Shown here piece after piece: positions 51,730 to 62,239 of a stretch of 64,000 nucleotides of DNA. A program made the translations under genes and the position numbers. Position 1 is the stretch's first letter. Each line of letters opens with the position of its first letter. The notes under the pieces were generated by a model. That model was not told the DNA's origin and did not search any database. It worked only from the letters and a program-made list of their open reading frames with translations. This DNA comes from Patiria pectinifera (lineage: Eukaryota > Echinodermata > Asteroidea > Valvatida > Asterinidae): positions 2,879,717 through 2,943,716 of the forward strand of contig CM057150.1 in the NCBI GenBank assembly GCA_029964075.1. The letters are read 5' to 3'.

Positions 51730-52790
51730 ATAAATAGAGGATGCAGGATGGAGGATGCAGGATGGATAATGGAGGATGGAGGATGGAAACTGGAGGATGG
51801 AGGATGGAGGAAGGATGGAAGATGGAGGATGGAGGATGCAAGATGCAGGATCGAGGATGAAGGATGGAGATGAAGGATGGAGGATGGAGGATCGCAGATG
51901 CAGGAAGGAGGATGCAGAATGGATAATGGAGGATGGAGGATTGAGGCTGCAGGATGGCGGATGGAGGAAGGATGGAGGATGGAGGATGGAGGATGGAGGA
52001 AGGATGGAGGATGGAGGATGGATGATGGAGGATGGAGGATAAAGGATGGTGGATGGAGGATGCAAGATGCAGGATCGAGGATGCAGGATGGAGATGAAGG
52101 ATGGAGGATGGAGGATCGCGGGTGCAGGATGGAGGATGCAGGATGGGTAATGGAGGATGGAGGATGGAAACTGGAGGATGGAGGATGGAGGAAGGATGGA
52201 AGATGGAGGATGGAGGATGCAAGATGCAGGATCGAGGATAAAGGATGGAGATGAAGGATGGAGGATGGAGGATCGCAGATGCAGGAAGGAGGATGCAGGT
52301 TGGATAATGGAGGATGGAGGATGGAGGCTGGAGGATAGAGGATGGAGGAAGGATGGAGGATGGAGGATGGAGGAAGGATGGAGGATGGAGGATGGAGGAT
52401 AAAGAATATAGGATTGAGGAAGAATCCAGGATAGAGGATAAAAGATGGAGGAAGGAGGATGGAGGATGGAGGATGGAGGATGGAGGATAAAGGATGGAGG
52501 AAGGAGGAAGGAGGATGGAGGATGGAGGATGGAGGATGGAGGATGGAGGATGGAGGATGGAGGATGGAGGATAGAGGATGAAAGATGAAGGATGGAGGAT
52601 GGAGGATGGAGGAAAAAGGATGGAGGAAGGAGGATGGAGGATGGAGGATGGAGGATGGAGGATGGAGGATGGAGGATGGAGGATGGAGGATGGACGATGG
52701 AGGATGAAGGATGGAGGATGAAGGATGGAGGGTGAAGGATGGGGGATAGAGGACGAACGATGGAGGAGGGAGAATAAAGGATAGAGGATG
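51730..52790 (+). repeat. GGATGGA heptamer minisatellite, about 1.06 kb
   Basis: Runs of GGAGGAT/GGATGGA heptamers with irregular inserts (GCAGGATCGAGGATG, GGAAGGATGG) and higher-order copies of about 380 bp near 51770-52140 and 52150-52400. Because 7 is not a multiple of 3 and the unit lacks stops, several frames on both strands stay open for 80-370 codons (Ser-Ile-Leu-His-Pro-Pro repeats). These are not genes. It lies in the gene 2 FN3-CR intron. Confidence 0.95.
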
Positions 52791-53290
52791 GACAAGGAGG
52801 TCGAGGAAGAGAAAGGGTGTTTGAGCAAGTTGAGCTAAAAGCAAATCAAAACAAGTGAAAGAGATTAATTGAATACACTTACTTAAGTCACTCGGTGAAG
52901 TGGCTGAAGTAAAACAGAAAAGAAAAGGGAAAAATGTAAAGACTGAAACATTGATGAATGAAGCCCACCAATTAATATGACGAGTTAAAACTTCATTCCG
53001 TTGTCGTAGGTGTCCTTAAGTTATACCAACAATCGTTCTTTCATCATCGTCTTTCACACTAAACCAAAGAACTAAAACGACCATTATCAGGGGGTTTGGG
53101 TGCTATTTTAACTCATTCCGATCCAAATACGAGGTTTTTAAATCCTGTGATAAAGCAATAGCCTACTGAAATTCTTGAAAATTGACTATAGGGCCTGATA
53201 GCGTGAGTCAATTCATCAAATCGTACACTCATGTCAAGTACAAGCGGTAAGGATCGCACGCATAACGGCAACATTGAATTCGATACTTAC

Positions 53291-53587
53291 GCGTCGTGCG
53301 GACGTCCAGAGTCGTGTTAGGGCTAGTCCCCAGTTTGCTCCTGGCATACACTGCTATTTGGTAGAGAGTGTCTGGCTGGAGGTCAGTATACGCCCAATAC
53401 CGCTCCTGCAGGCCATGTTCGATCCAGTTGGATGCGTTGAAATCTCCCGGAACCTCGCGAATGTTAATGTAATAGGACTCCGATTCCTCGCCCCCGTCAT
53501 AGCCTGGTTCCCAGTTGAACCCGATGGTACCCTCAGTTTGTGCGCCGTTGTTAGATATTTTCAGGTCCTTTGGCGCCTCAGGCGGTC
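53291..53587 (-). CDS. Gene 2 first FN3 domain
   Basis: The acceptor TTGTTTTTCAG opens 297 bp, phase 1-1, donor ACGC|GTAAGT. The start GPPEAPKDL, the core GFNWEPGYDGGE and the TLYQIAVYARSKLG end match FN3. Equivalent to gene 1 exon 4, with five more codons. Confidence 0.9.
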
Positions 53588-54233
53588 CTGAAAAACAAAT
53601 TCAAGAAGAAATTGAAACAGGGAAAACATAAAATCAGACTCAATGCAATGCCGGCCTTCCGTTTTTCAGTAGCGGAAGATCTGGGGAGGAACAAGACGTC
53701 GTTTTTTTTTGTCTGAAAATTTGAACAAGGAGATGAGTAATGGCCACTGTTTAATGTCCACAACTCTTTTTTTCAGATTCATGAAATAATTGTTGAAAGG
53801 AAAAGATGTGCGGAAAAGAGCGCCCCTTATTATGAAATGGTGTATAGCTTCCCTCCCTCCGGGTGTTCCAATTTGGAAAATCCGGCCTGCGACGAATTTG
53901 CCCCAGAAAATACGCCTCTGGATCCATTAGTTTCCTAATGAATATAAGTGAAATACTTTGGCTCTTTTAAATTCTCCTCTTCCACAAAAGCAACATCTTT
54001 GACAAAGTACTGATTAATTTCCTCAATGTTCGAATCAAAACTCTTTTTTTATTCAACGGGGTTTGTTTTCTTGAAAAAAAGGTATGTGCGATTTTTGTTT
54101 GAAAGTTTTTCGTACAGTTTTGCTTTGCTTTGTGAATCCGTATTGAACACTTACTGCCTCTATCTAAATCATCTATCTTCAAGACTTCAATAGCGAATGC
54201 TACGGAACAACAGAACATCTTAACTGAATGTAC
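53588..54233. other. Gene 2 intron, nothing recognised
   Basis: AT-rich intron sequence. I saw no repeat with defined ends and no exon with acceptable splice sites. Confidence 0.3.
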
Positions 54234-54560
54234 CGGTTTCTTTCAACTCTATTTCATGGTCGACAAATGTACCGATGCCGTTGGCAGCCCTACACCTGTA
54301 CATCCCATAATCAGCGCTGGTCCTCACTGGATTGATTGTCAGCTTACTGTGGACTCTATATCCGATAGGGGAATAGAAATCAATATCTTCTTCGAGTGAG
54401 ACTCGGTCGGGGTCCGTGTCTTCGTTTATATTGGCGCCGTTTGGACCGTACCAAGTAACTGCAGGGCGGGGATCGCTTCGGACGATGCATTCTAAGGTCG
54501 TCGCGTAGTTGTCGTTCGCACCAATCCACGTCCTATCTTTGTTCATAATGACGGGGCGAT
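54234..54560 (-). CDS. Gene 2 second Ig-like domain
   Basis: 327 bp, phase 1-1, acceptor CCTTGACAG, donor ACCG|GTACAT. It reads RPVIMNKDRTWIGANDNY, ATTLECIV, VTWYGPNG, DYGMYRCRAANGIGTF and EIELKET. Same length as gene 1 exon 3, with near-identical strand F. Confidence 0.9.
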
Positions 54561-54898
54561 CTGTCAAGGAAAAAAGAGAAAGAAATTCAAGATAAAACAT
54601 CATTCTCAGTTCTCAAAGACGCACCAGCTTTACAAAAAAACTTTATTTTAAGACAAAGAAAGTGTACTTCCTTTTACAATTGATATGTGAATTTGTTTGT
54701 GTCCAGTGTCCACCAGTTGTAGTTAAGACTGAGTACAAACACGATCGAGGGACCAATGAATTTGAGAAAGACGAACACCACATGAATCTAGATGAATTTA
54801 CCAATTCACAAATGTGTAACCGATTGCAAACAAATAAGGACGAATGTTGTGTGTAACCTATAAATCAGACCGGGTATGAGTGTTATGTGTTTACTCAC

Positions 54899-55204
54899 AG
54901 ATAAGCGATAAACCACCCCAATTAGAAAATGTAGTGGGATTCCAGTAGGCTGGTGACCAGGAGATGCTCCCTACACACCGGTAGCTGCCAGCCTGGTTCC
55001 CAGACAACCCCGTAAGGTTCAAAACTTGGCTGCCTTTTACGTAAGTCGGTTCGGTGAGAGTGGAGATTTCCTCATAAAGACGGTGCTGCCACTCAATCCA
55101 CACAGAAAAGTCTGGGTTGCTGGAGTCAATGGTGCATGTGAAAGTGATGACACTGCTCTCCGAGATGTCGCCCGATGGGTTTTTGGTCTCGAAGAGTCTC
55201 CAAT
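54899..55204 (-). CDS. Gene 2 first Ig-like domain
   Basis: 306 bp, phase 1-1, acceptor TTTCTCACACAG, donor ATCT|GTGAGT. It shows ITFTCTIDS, VWIEWQHRL, LTEPTYVKGS, GSYRCVGSISWS and YWNP. Same length as gene 1 exon 2. Confidence 0.9.
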
Positions 55205-55714
55205 CTGTGTGAGAAACACAAACAAAAATATCAATTAAGGTGTACTTTCATTATAACGGTGTCCATAATGCATTAATTCAATATTTGATATTTGATATTG
55301 TGGCGCAAATTACTATAGCAGCGTAGTCTAGAGAGGGCGCGCTCGCGGCTGTGTGCCCTATATAAGGCCCCGGGGCAGTTGCGAGACAGACTCAGCTCAG
55401 GTAGACACAGCTCAGACACACACAGTCACAAATTAGGCTTATCTCAGACACAACCTTCCGAGCGTACGCCGAGATTATCTACGGGGATTTCATTAGAAAA
55501 GTACTCCTTATCCATAGGCTTATGCCAACATGTCCTTTTGACAATTCACAAAGTTTGCTGAATCCCAAAACGCATTTTTTGCCGTTTCAAAGATAACACA
55601 TAACTATGAAGCAGATTATTGTCCTTCATAATTTCAGATCAGTATGTGTTTCTTTAGAAAAGTGTGCAGAAATTGCGTCCGGGTTTTTTACTCGAAGCAA
55701 GGTGATTCGCGCTG

Positions 55715-55911
55715 TGTTACAACTGATAATGTAGTAACCAACGGATAATGTATCACCAACCAATACTGTATCATAACCGATAATGTAACAGAAATTGTCT
55801 GATAGTGTAGTAACATTTACTGCACTATCGGTCAATTTTTGTTACATTATCGGTTGGGACCATCTGTTGGTGATACGTTATCCGTTGGTTACTACATTAT
55901 CAGTTGTAACA
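55715..55911 (+). mobile_element. 197-bp MITE with CGATAATG-type inverted repeats
   Basis: The ends TGTTACAACTGATAATG and its complement are identical to those of the 1258-bp element at 34752-36009. The sequence is nearly one palindrome, with the arms meeting near 55815. It is an internally deleted derivative, in intron 1 of gene 2. A clear target duplication is not seen. Confidence 0.75.
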
Positions 55912-56292
55912 CGCTCCAATTACATGTTGATTGTTTACATTTCGACTTCAGTTTGACACTCGCAGAAAAATACTTCATGACATTTCGTTTTTCAATCCTG
56001 TACATTACACACAGAACGCAATATGCTGTATTTTAAAACACCTTACCCCACTGCTGACAATCAGCCCACGTACTTTGCATTGTGATTATTGCCTTTTGTA
56101 TTGACATCAAAGGGTACCCAGTCGACTGTGAATGCAGGGGTCAGTTCACGAGATGTATAACTCAGCTGACAGTGCTCAAGTTCATGAATTTACTAACACC
56201 ATTTTCGGATCCCGTTTCGGGTACAACCCGTGTATCTGTATTAATTTGTGGAAAGGTGCTTCAGTAATCAGTAATAATCCTCTTCGACTTAC

Positions 56293-56371
56293 CGTGCGCA
56301 TCTGACTGTAAGCAGTCGCAGATCCTAGCACATAAACCCAGCAGTATTACTGTGAACGTCACGGACGCCAT
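56293..56371 (-). CDS. Gene 2 exon 1: signal peptide
   Basis: 79 bp, ATG at 56371, donor CACG|GTAAGT. It starts MASVTFTVILLG and ends SDAH, in parallel with gene 1 exon 1 (MASVKYAVILLG...DAH). Same length and phase. Confidence 0.88.
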
Positions 56372-56411
56372 TTTGAAAGCCAAGTTTATTTCGAGGCGGA
56401 CACAAAATAAT

Positions 56412-56450
56412 GTGGAATTTAGCCTCGAAAGTGATTGACGCGGGCTACTC
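56412..56450 (-). promoter_or_regulatory. Gene 2 promoter block conserved with gene 1
   Basis: Minus strand CGTCAATCACTTTCGAG followed by CTAAATTCCA, placed 69 nt before the ATG as in gene 1 (68 nt). See the gene 1 block at 474-558. Confidence 0.5.
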
Positions 56451-57208
56451 CAAAGAGAAACAAAACAGATTATTGTGATAGTACGTCAATGACGATTCAG
56501 CAGTGGCATATACAAGTCAATTTGATTGGGTAGACGTAAAACAGGGCGTTGAAACGTCGCTAGATCGTCCATCCGAAGGGGTGTGAGGGGAAAAAGGAGA
56601 CGATCACTTATTTTATCGGGCAATAGGTGGCGCTCTACATGGCGCTACACACAAAAAAAGAAGGCAGCAATGAGACACACTCTCTGAAATGTGCATCAAA
56701 CGTCGGTTTTTATGCCTCTGTATGTGTGTCTGTATGAGCGCGTAGTGACTAATTCTGTCCCAATAAACTGTTATCAGCACAGTCAATTAATGAGTCCAAT
56801 TGAAAAGCCTTGTGTACTCGTTCTGCGTAGCTAGTACCTAGTACCAGTTAAACAAGTCAAATTTTAAGCTATCTCTTAGATAACCACCCACATTGTAGTT
56901 AATAATTCAATCAATACTAAACGGGCTATCGCTTATGAGTTCAAATTGCTCCCCCCCCCCCCTCATCCTTACAAAAAAGCACTGTAGACCGAATACAACA
57001 TATTTCCAACGAAAAAGGCAAAACAAATGGAGGAGTGGTGTCGGGAATCTGACGAGACCGTTTTTAATACAACTTTAAGATTTCTTATACATACATGTAT
57101 TATAAACAAAAGTTAATCATGGGTTAAAACGAGTTAATCAAACATTGCTTTAAAATTGGACGGGGGAACAATCCAATAAAAATGGGCAATTAAATTGTCA
57201 TAACTTAA

Positions 57209-57667
57209 CCCTAAAAGGGCCGGGCGGTATCCAACCCCCCCCCCTCGATTTTTCCGCGAAAGCCTTTTTTTATTTATTTTTTTTTTATTTATTTTTTTTG
57301 CGACCCGACTTTTTAGCCGCAAGCCTTGGTTATATTTTTGGCACCAAAAATATAAAAATCGGACCAGGGGTTGTCGCGCAGCGAAAACAATTCCGGCGCT
57401 ACGTGCCGTAAAAACTGAATTTTCCCATTTACGTCGTGTGCACAGACCAGAATTGCCATTCGTACATATGAATAATTAATTAGCCATAATTCCAAAACCC
57501 TTTGACCTATAGTAATGAAATTTCTTGGGTATGTTTTTATGAAGAGTTGCTCTATGCAAGTACCGATTTTCAAAAGTTTTCGTCACTCGATGGCTGAGAT
57601 CTTATGGGGGCGGAATCCCCCCCCCCCCCGGCTAAGAGTTGGTCAAAATAACCCGGCCCTTTTATGG
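57209..57667 (+). mobile_element. TTAA-flanked piggyBac-type MITE (459 bp)
   Basis: TTAA (57205-57208) then CCCTAAAAGGGCCGGG at the left, and CCCGGCCCTTTTATGG then TTAA (57668-57671) at the right. Near-perfect inverted ends starting CC(C/A)TAAAAGGGCC and a TTAA duplication fit the piggyBac group. The duplicate block has CTTAACCAAACATG uninterrupted (31528-31541 region), which is the empty site. No ORF of note. Confidence 0.8.
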
Positions 57668-58569
57668 TTAACCAAACATGTTTAAAATATACCAAATTAT
57701 GAGAAGGAAAAAAATACACTGTATATATTAAATGTGTATCAAACGGATGTCAGTGTAAATCAAATGAAATGAAATGTCTGGGGCCCCCTTGATTTGAATG
57801 GCAAGAGGATTTGGCTAGCTTTTCTTCAAAGCAACTTCCCCGTGACGAATTATCTAAGCAATAGCTGTCACAATGAGTCCGCCATTGAAGGGGGCCTTCA
57901 TGAGTGCACGGTGAAGGTGTATTCAGACTGGTCCAAGAGCTCCGTGCATGACCAAAAGAGGGCTCACTTTGCATTGTTCATAAGATGAAATTGTGAATTT
58001 GTCAAATGGGACTTACAAGTAAGCATGTGATAATGCTATCAATCGTTATTTATCAAAAAAGACCACTGGTCTAAATGTAAATGAATCGAGATGGAGTCTC
58101 GGTAATACATATTATATTTACAATGCACCTAAGCGAATCAAGAAGAAAGACACGTCCCTAATCTATTACGTAAATCGTAAGTTACACAACGTCTACATGC
58201 ACAAGCACATCCAAATGTAAGTTTAATATGAAGTAAAAATTGAACTTAAAATAAAAAAATAATCTGACATTCGTAGAAACAATTTGTGGTCGTATTTCCT
58301 TCCTTTTTCAGGAAATCTTGAATCGTGGATTTTTTGTTTTGGTTTTTGTAGTAGTTTTTGGAGAAAAATTGTATACAAACGCATGGAAAATAGTTCAATT
58401 ATTCAAAGTGGTTAGACAATCCAGGAAAATGATGGAAAATGTGAGAGAAAACCAAATTTAAAATCAATTACCACAGTATTTCAAAGAGTGTAGGTGTAAG
58501 ACGCCCTAGGGTAACATCTGCATTTTGTCATATGTGTCTCCTTTGCTCCATGTACGGTCAAATAGGCAA

Positions 58570-58679
58570 CTAGACTTGTTCTTCGTTTTCATCCGTAACC
58601 TGCGGGGCTTCTTGAGATGACACACAATCGTACGCCGGTGGGGGGTCATCGTCATTATTGCCAGTATTGGCTTCCAATT
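58570..58679 (-). CDS. Gene 3 last coding exon
   Basis: 110 bp, acceptor TTTTGGAATGTAG, TAG at 58572-58570. It encodes ELEANTGNNDDDPPPAYDCV and ends DENEEQV. PPPAY is a WW-domain-type ligand; YDCV fits YxxPhi. Confidence 0.85.
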
Positions 58680-61600
58680 CTACATTCCAAAAGTGAATAT
58701 TGAGAAAAGCTGTATCAGTTATTTAGGCAAGCCCGTTCATTATGATTGTTGAAAACTGGAAAGCATTTCCGTTGACAGGGTTTTAAAATTTGATGCCATC
58801 AGATTAGCATAGTTACGAGGATAATCAGTTGTAAAACTGTATTCATAAATACCTAAGACAGTTTACCCATTCCTATTGGTTGAGAGCCTGTTACGTGACC
58901 GGTCTTAAACGGTTGATAAAACATTGACTGGCTTTTCAATTGTCACATGAAATTTTGACTCCTATAAAATCTGGTCCCTTTTACACTTTTATCGGTTGAT
59001 GAACATACAGTCTTCAATTAGGCACGCGCAATACTAGCAATGAGTCAGTATTTCAACGTGCTAAGAATTAAATTCACACTACACTGACACAGCTGCGTTC
59101 TGTGCCACTCGCGTAGTGCACGTCAAGCGCGCGCCAATCTCCATATAAGGAGTTGCTTAGGACTACTCGCTAGAAGCACATACCATAACATAGCTAGAGG
59201 GATTTGTTTCTGAAAGACATGAAGTAAAATTCTTGAACAAAATCGTTGGAAATTTATATTGTTTTACTTGTTTTTACTCTTTGACAAGAAGGGCATTTAT
59301 CGATGGAAATAAGTTTGTGCTTGGCCGGTTTTATACACTATGTTTAAGACGCGAGTCATTATCAGCGTCCAGTCTCCAAACCGGTCTTAAACATAGTATT
59401 TCAAACCGGCCAAGCACACATGTATTCCCTTGTTAACCGATGTATTAAAGACATAAGAGGCGAAAGTGGGTCGATTTTGGTGGCCAGGATGGCCCTTCTT
59501 ACCAACTGCTTGCACGTAGGTTGGAGGCGGGTCGTACGAAGGGGTGTATACTTCAACTGTCCTGATTTAACGAGAGTAAAAAACGACAAAATGCTCAAGT
59601 ATCTGGACCCTAAAGTATCTGGACCCATCAATCAAAATAAGAAAGCCAACCAAAGCAACACCAGACTAACCACACTGTTCATTCATTCATGGTATCCTCC
59701 TGACCCCTAATAGCCATTAAAACCACAGAATTGCCCTGTGAAGATCAAGACTCAAATTAGGTTTTTGCCCTATACCGACGTTTAAACACTATACTCAGTG
59801 TGTTACCTCCCGAGTGAAAGTTGGAAAAAATCACTTGGGTGGGACTTGAACCCACGACCTCCTGCTTTCTAGTGCAGATGTCTTACCACTCGATCACCGA
59901 GCTAACGGGATCGGTTGGCTGGTTTGAATCTGATGTACATAGCAGCGGGTACCGCATAAATAATAATATGGAATTTTTGCGTCAGGGTCATATAAATCAA
60001 ATTAGGTTTTATATCACCCCGTTAGTTCGGTGGTCGAGTGGTATCTATCGAGCTGGTATGGATGACGATCTTTTTTTAATGTGGAGGCTAAACTACAAAC
60101 AGTAGCACGTTAAGTTTCGAGGACTCGATATTCTGAAATGTACTTGAAAGTTGTTTACAAAATAACAAAAAATGAGGAAACGTTTTGCCTAGGTAAAGTG
60201 GGCAGTTATGCACTCTTTTGATAAGATGTAAAGTCATTGGACAAACTAGCAATTTTATTTCATAACCATGCAAACCATGCATGATACTTTACACATGAAA
60301 ACTTTGCTCGCACACAACTCTTGGAAACAATTTACAAAAAGAACACCACCCTTTTTCCGATTAAACCATACCGTATTCTGTGTCACGTTTTAAACAATAC
60401 ACTAATTATCAAGTATTGTTCATGTGGTAGACACTGTACCTGTTTGAAATAATCTTAACTTTTGCCAATGCGAATAAAATGGCATTTCATTACTTACGTA
60501 TTTGTTTGTGGTGTAGTCCTCCCTACTTCATCTATAACACAAGAACAGATAAAAGGTTCCAATAACAATTTGGATTCACAAAGATGCCAGTGAGCCAGAA
60601 TGTGTTTACCTTTTTTCGAAGGGAAGGGGCTCTTTCATCTGTTGGAAGTTGTGTACTGGCTTAGTTTTCTGCACCATTTACATTGGAAAGATTCATTTTT
60701 AACTTTCGATATCTCTTTCGAATAGAGAAACACTCCCCGACTTCTTTTTTTTTTATTCCGAGTCACATTTTTCATGCAGAAATGATTCCATGAAAAAAAT
60801 ACTAAAACAAAGCGATATATTTCAATGATGGTCAGTACATGCTCCTCTTTTTTATTACACTTCAGTGATTTGACGACTATGAAATGGATTGTTCCTTTCA
60901 TTTGACTTACCTTGAGGTTTACCGCTGCAGCACTTGCAGATGTAACACATTGCAATGGTCACTAGCAGGAGAATAATGGTCCCAGCCACGCACACAGCTA
61001 TGATCACCACTTGACTGCTGTTAACATCACCTGTGGGACGGGTGGGCTGTGGAGTCGGTGTAACTTTGGTACATGGAAACAGTTTGTGAATGAAAGTGGA
61101 GAGAATGAGTAGATTTAATGTGACTGTAGGGCCAGTCCATTATTGTGGCATCCAAAGGTGTAACATTGTTGAGTCCCCGCCCTGATCGGTGTAATTTGCC
61201 ATAGAATTATCATTACAATTGACTTCAAAGTAATTATTTATTTGTTTCATAGGTATACTTCGCTGTAAATAATCACTCTTTGTAAAGAAGGTATTAGAGA
61301 ATTTGTCCTGAAAATATGCATTGGTTTTTATACATATTGCCAATTGAGGACTGTTCTCACTTGTGTAGACCTACATGTCCGCGATTAGAAAAGAAGTTTT
61401 ATGGTGTTCCCAATAGACATGTGTACACAAACGCACATCGTAACTTACCAACAGTAACATAAGACCAGTCACCGCACACCTCGTCCCGACAGTAGAGACA
61501 GCGGACGAAGTCTGTGGGATACGGGCCGGAGTACAGGAACTCCCCGTCATGCTGAATGCAGTCCAGGTCTGGCCTCAGACTCACCCAATCCCATTCGGAT

Positions 61601-61706
61601 TCGTCAGGCCGTACCTCAAGTCGTAGGCAGGTTCCGGCATCGTTGTCCTCCGGTATACCGACGATGACAAACTTGCTTTGTGCCTGGATGTATGACACTG
61701 TTATAC
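58570..61706 (-). CDS. Gene 3 (3' part): CR, membrane segment and tail of a third receptor paralog
   Basis: Exons on the minus strand: 61706-61449 (CR), 61063-60911 (membrane), 60531-60498, 59561-59503, 58679-58570 (stop). 614 nt in window, open throughout, phases 1-1-1-2-1. Upstream exons should lie beyond 64000 if the architecture follows gene 2. The tail has two PPxY motifs (PPPTY, PPPAY) and a YDCV sorting-type motif, then ends DENEEQV as gene 1 does. All breaks found in gene 2 are absent here, so gene 3 is probably functional. Confidence 0.82.
59316..59418 (+). repeat. 103-nt hairpin in gene 3 intron
   Basis: Arms of 35 nt pair TGTGCTTGGCCGGTTT...ACTATGTTTAAGAC with the complement ending at 59418; only about five central positions mismatch, and the loop is 33 nt. 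The gene 2 copy (33985-34052) keeps the right arm and loop part but not the left arm. A small foldback repeat or a precursor-like RNA hairpin are both possible. Confidence 0.6.
59503..59561 (-). CDS. Gene 3 tail exon with PPPTY
   Basis: 59 bp, phase 2 in and 1 out, acceptor TTTAAATCAG, donor GTTG|GTAAGA. It reads TVEVYTPSYDPPPTYVQAV. Two tyrosines precede the PPxY. The length equals gene 1 exon 11. Confidence 0.85.
59753..60060 (-). mobile_element. Copy of the tRNA-like foldback repeat
   Basis: CAAATTAGGTTTTTGCCCTA (59753) and GTTACCTCCCGAGTGAAAGT (59800) match the ends of the element at 15855-16110. On the minus strand, 59912-59838 reads GCTCGGTGATCGAGTGGTAA, a 7-nt loop near ACTAGAA, and GTGGGTTCAAGTCCCACC, a good box B. 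A second box A-like GTTCGGTGGTCGAGTGGTAT lies on the plus strand near 60024. Confidence 0.5.
60498..60531 (-). CDS. Gene 3 short cytoplasmic exon
   Basis: 34 bp, acceptor GTTATAG, donor AC|GTAAGT, phase 1 in and 2 out, encoding DEVGRTTPQTN and the start of the next Thr. The gene 2 homolog has a 7-nt insertion; the gene 1 homolog is one codon shorter. Confidence 0.8.
60911..61063 (-). CDS. Gene 3 transmembrane exon
   Basis: 153 bp, phase 1-1, acceptor TGTACCAAAG, donor CAAG|GTAAGT. A Pro/Thr stalk (TPTPQPTRPTG) precedes the helix VVIIAVCVAGTIILLLVTIA and the cysteine-rich MCYICKCCSG. The opening is like gene 1 and the cysteines are like gene 2. Confidence 0.85.
61449..61706 (-). CDS. Gene 3 CR module
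   Basis: 258 bp, phase 1-1, acceptor CATCTCTCAG, donor GTTG|GTAAGT. It shows GITVSYIQAQ, GIPEDNDAGTCLRLEV, WVSLRPDLDCIQHDGEF, LYSGPYPTD and RCLYCRDEVCGDWSYVTVG. Closest to the second CR of gene 2. Confidence 0.88.
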
Positions 61707-62239
61707 CTGAGAGATGATGCAATTATTATAAAAACGTTACTTTGAAAATGTTTTAGTCTACATCTATTGACATTCTAACGGTACAGTGTACTAACGTCAT
61801 TATATTATTCTCAGTAATTATTTCTAAATGAGACCCAATGAAATTCTACGTCTAAGTCTATGCGAAGGTTTCCCTAAGGTACCATTTTCTGTAGTAATAA
61901 TGACTTCTTACATTATTAGCTTAAAAGTGTTGTGTCTGAAATTTGGATAAAAGAGCATACTCGCACACAAACAGGTCAAGCACTGAGATCTACATTATAC
62001 ACTTACCCATTCCATACGGAGATCCGGCTGCAACGTCACAAAATGGAAAAAAAAAATTACGTAAGCTCGAAGGTCAGTAGCAGATTACATTAGATTATAG
62101 CTGATGGCAAGAAGTTTGTTACATTCGAAAACAATAATGTTTTGGGGACGGGAGGGGGGAGGCGTGTCCTCACCCAAACTGACCATAGGGTCCCGCCACG
62201 GTTCAAACATTGTGTGCGTATACACATGTATTAACGGAG
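61707..62239. other. Gene 3 intron, nothing recognised
   Basis: Sequence alignable in part to 39190-39350 of the gene 2 block (CATTTTCTGTAGTAAT, CATACGG...). No exon is supported. Confidence 0.35.

Larger units (their letters stand above)
33282..56371 (-). pseudogene. Gene 2: Ig/FN3/CR membrane protein, 3' half broken (unitary or decaying paralog)
   Basis: Model on the minus strand: 56371-56293, 55204-54899, 54560-54234, 53587-53291, 51683-51423, 40902-40606, 40341-40015, 39950-39663, 38264-38010, 37752-37597, 37246-37206, 34164-34120, 33391-33282. Domain order: signal peptide, Ig, Ig, FN3, CR, Ig, Ig, FN3, CR, membrane segment, tail. The first six exons are clean, with phase 1 joints and lengths matching gene 1 for exons 1-3 (79, 306, 327). 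Then come a weak donor after Ig 4 (GTTTCA), an in-frame TAA in FN3 2 (39898-39900), a frame-shifting 7-nt insertion with TAG in the 37206 exon, and an 11-nt deletion in the 34120 exon. A 10-kb LTR element sits in the CR1-Ig3 intron. A short or secreted product from the 5' half remains possible. Confidence 0.75.
56610..61900 (-). repeat. Segmental duplication, gene 3 copy
   Basis: Partner of 30870-38270, containing the gene 3 tail, membrane and CR exons. It lacks the RTE remnant, the CACGAAGT MITE, the TGACCTTTGACC array and the CGATAATG element of the other copy, and has its own TTAA-flanked insert at 57209-57667. Confidence 0.75.

Noticed and set aside
51728-52844. Open frames of 366-373 codons encoding Ser-Ile-Leu-His-Pro-Pro repeats
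   Set aside because: They are the by-product of a stop-free 7-bp satellite that is open in several frames at once; no start context, splice sites or domain supports a gene.
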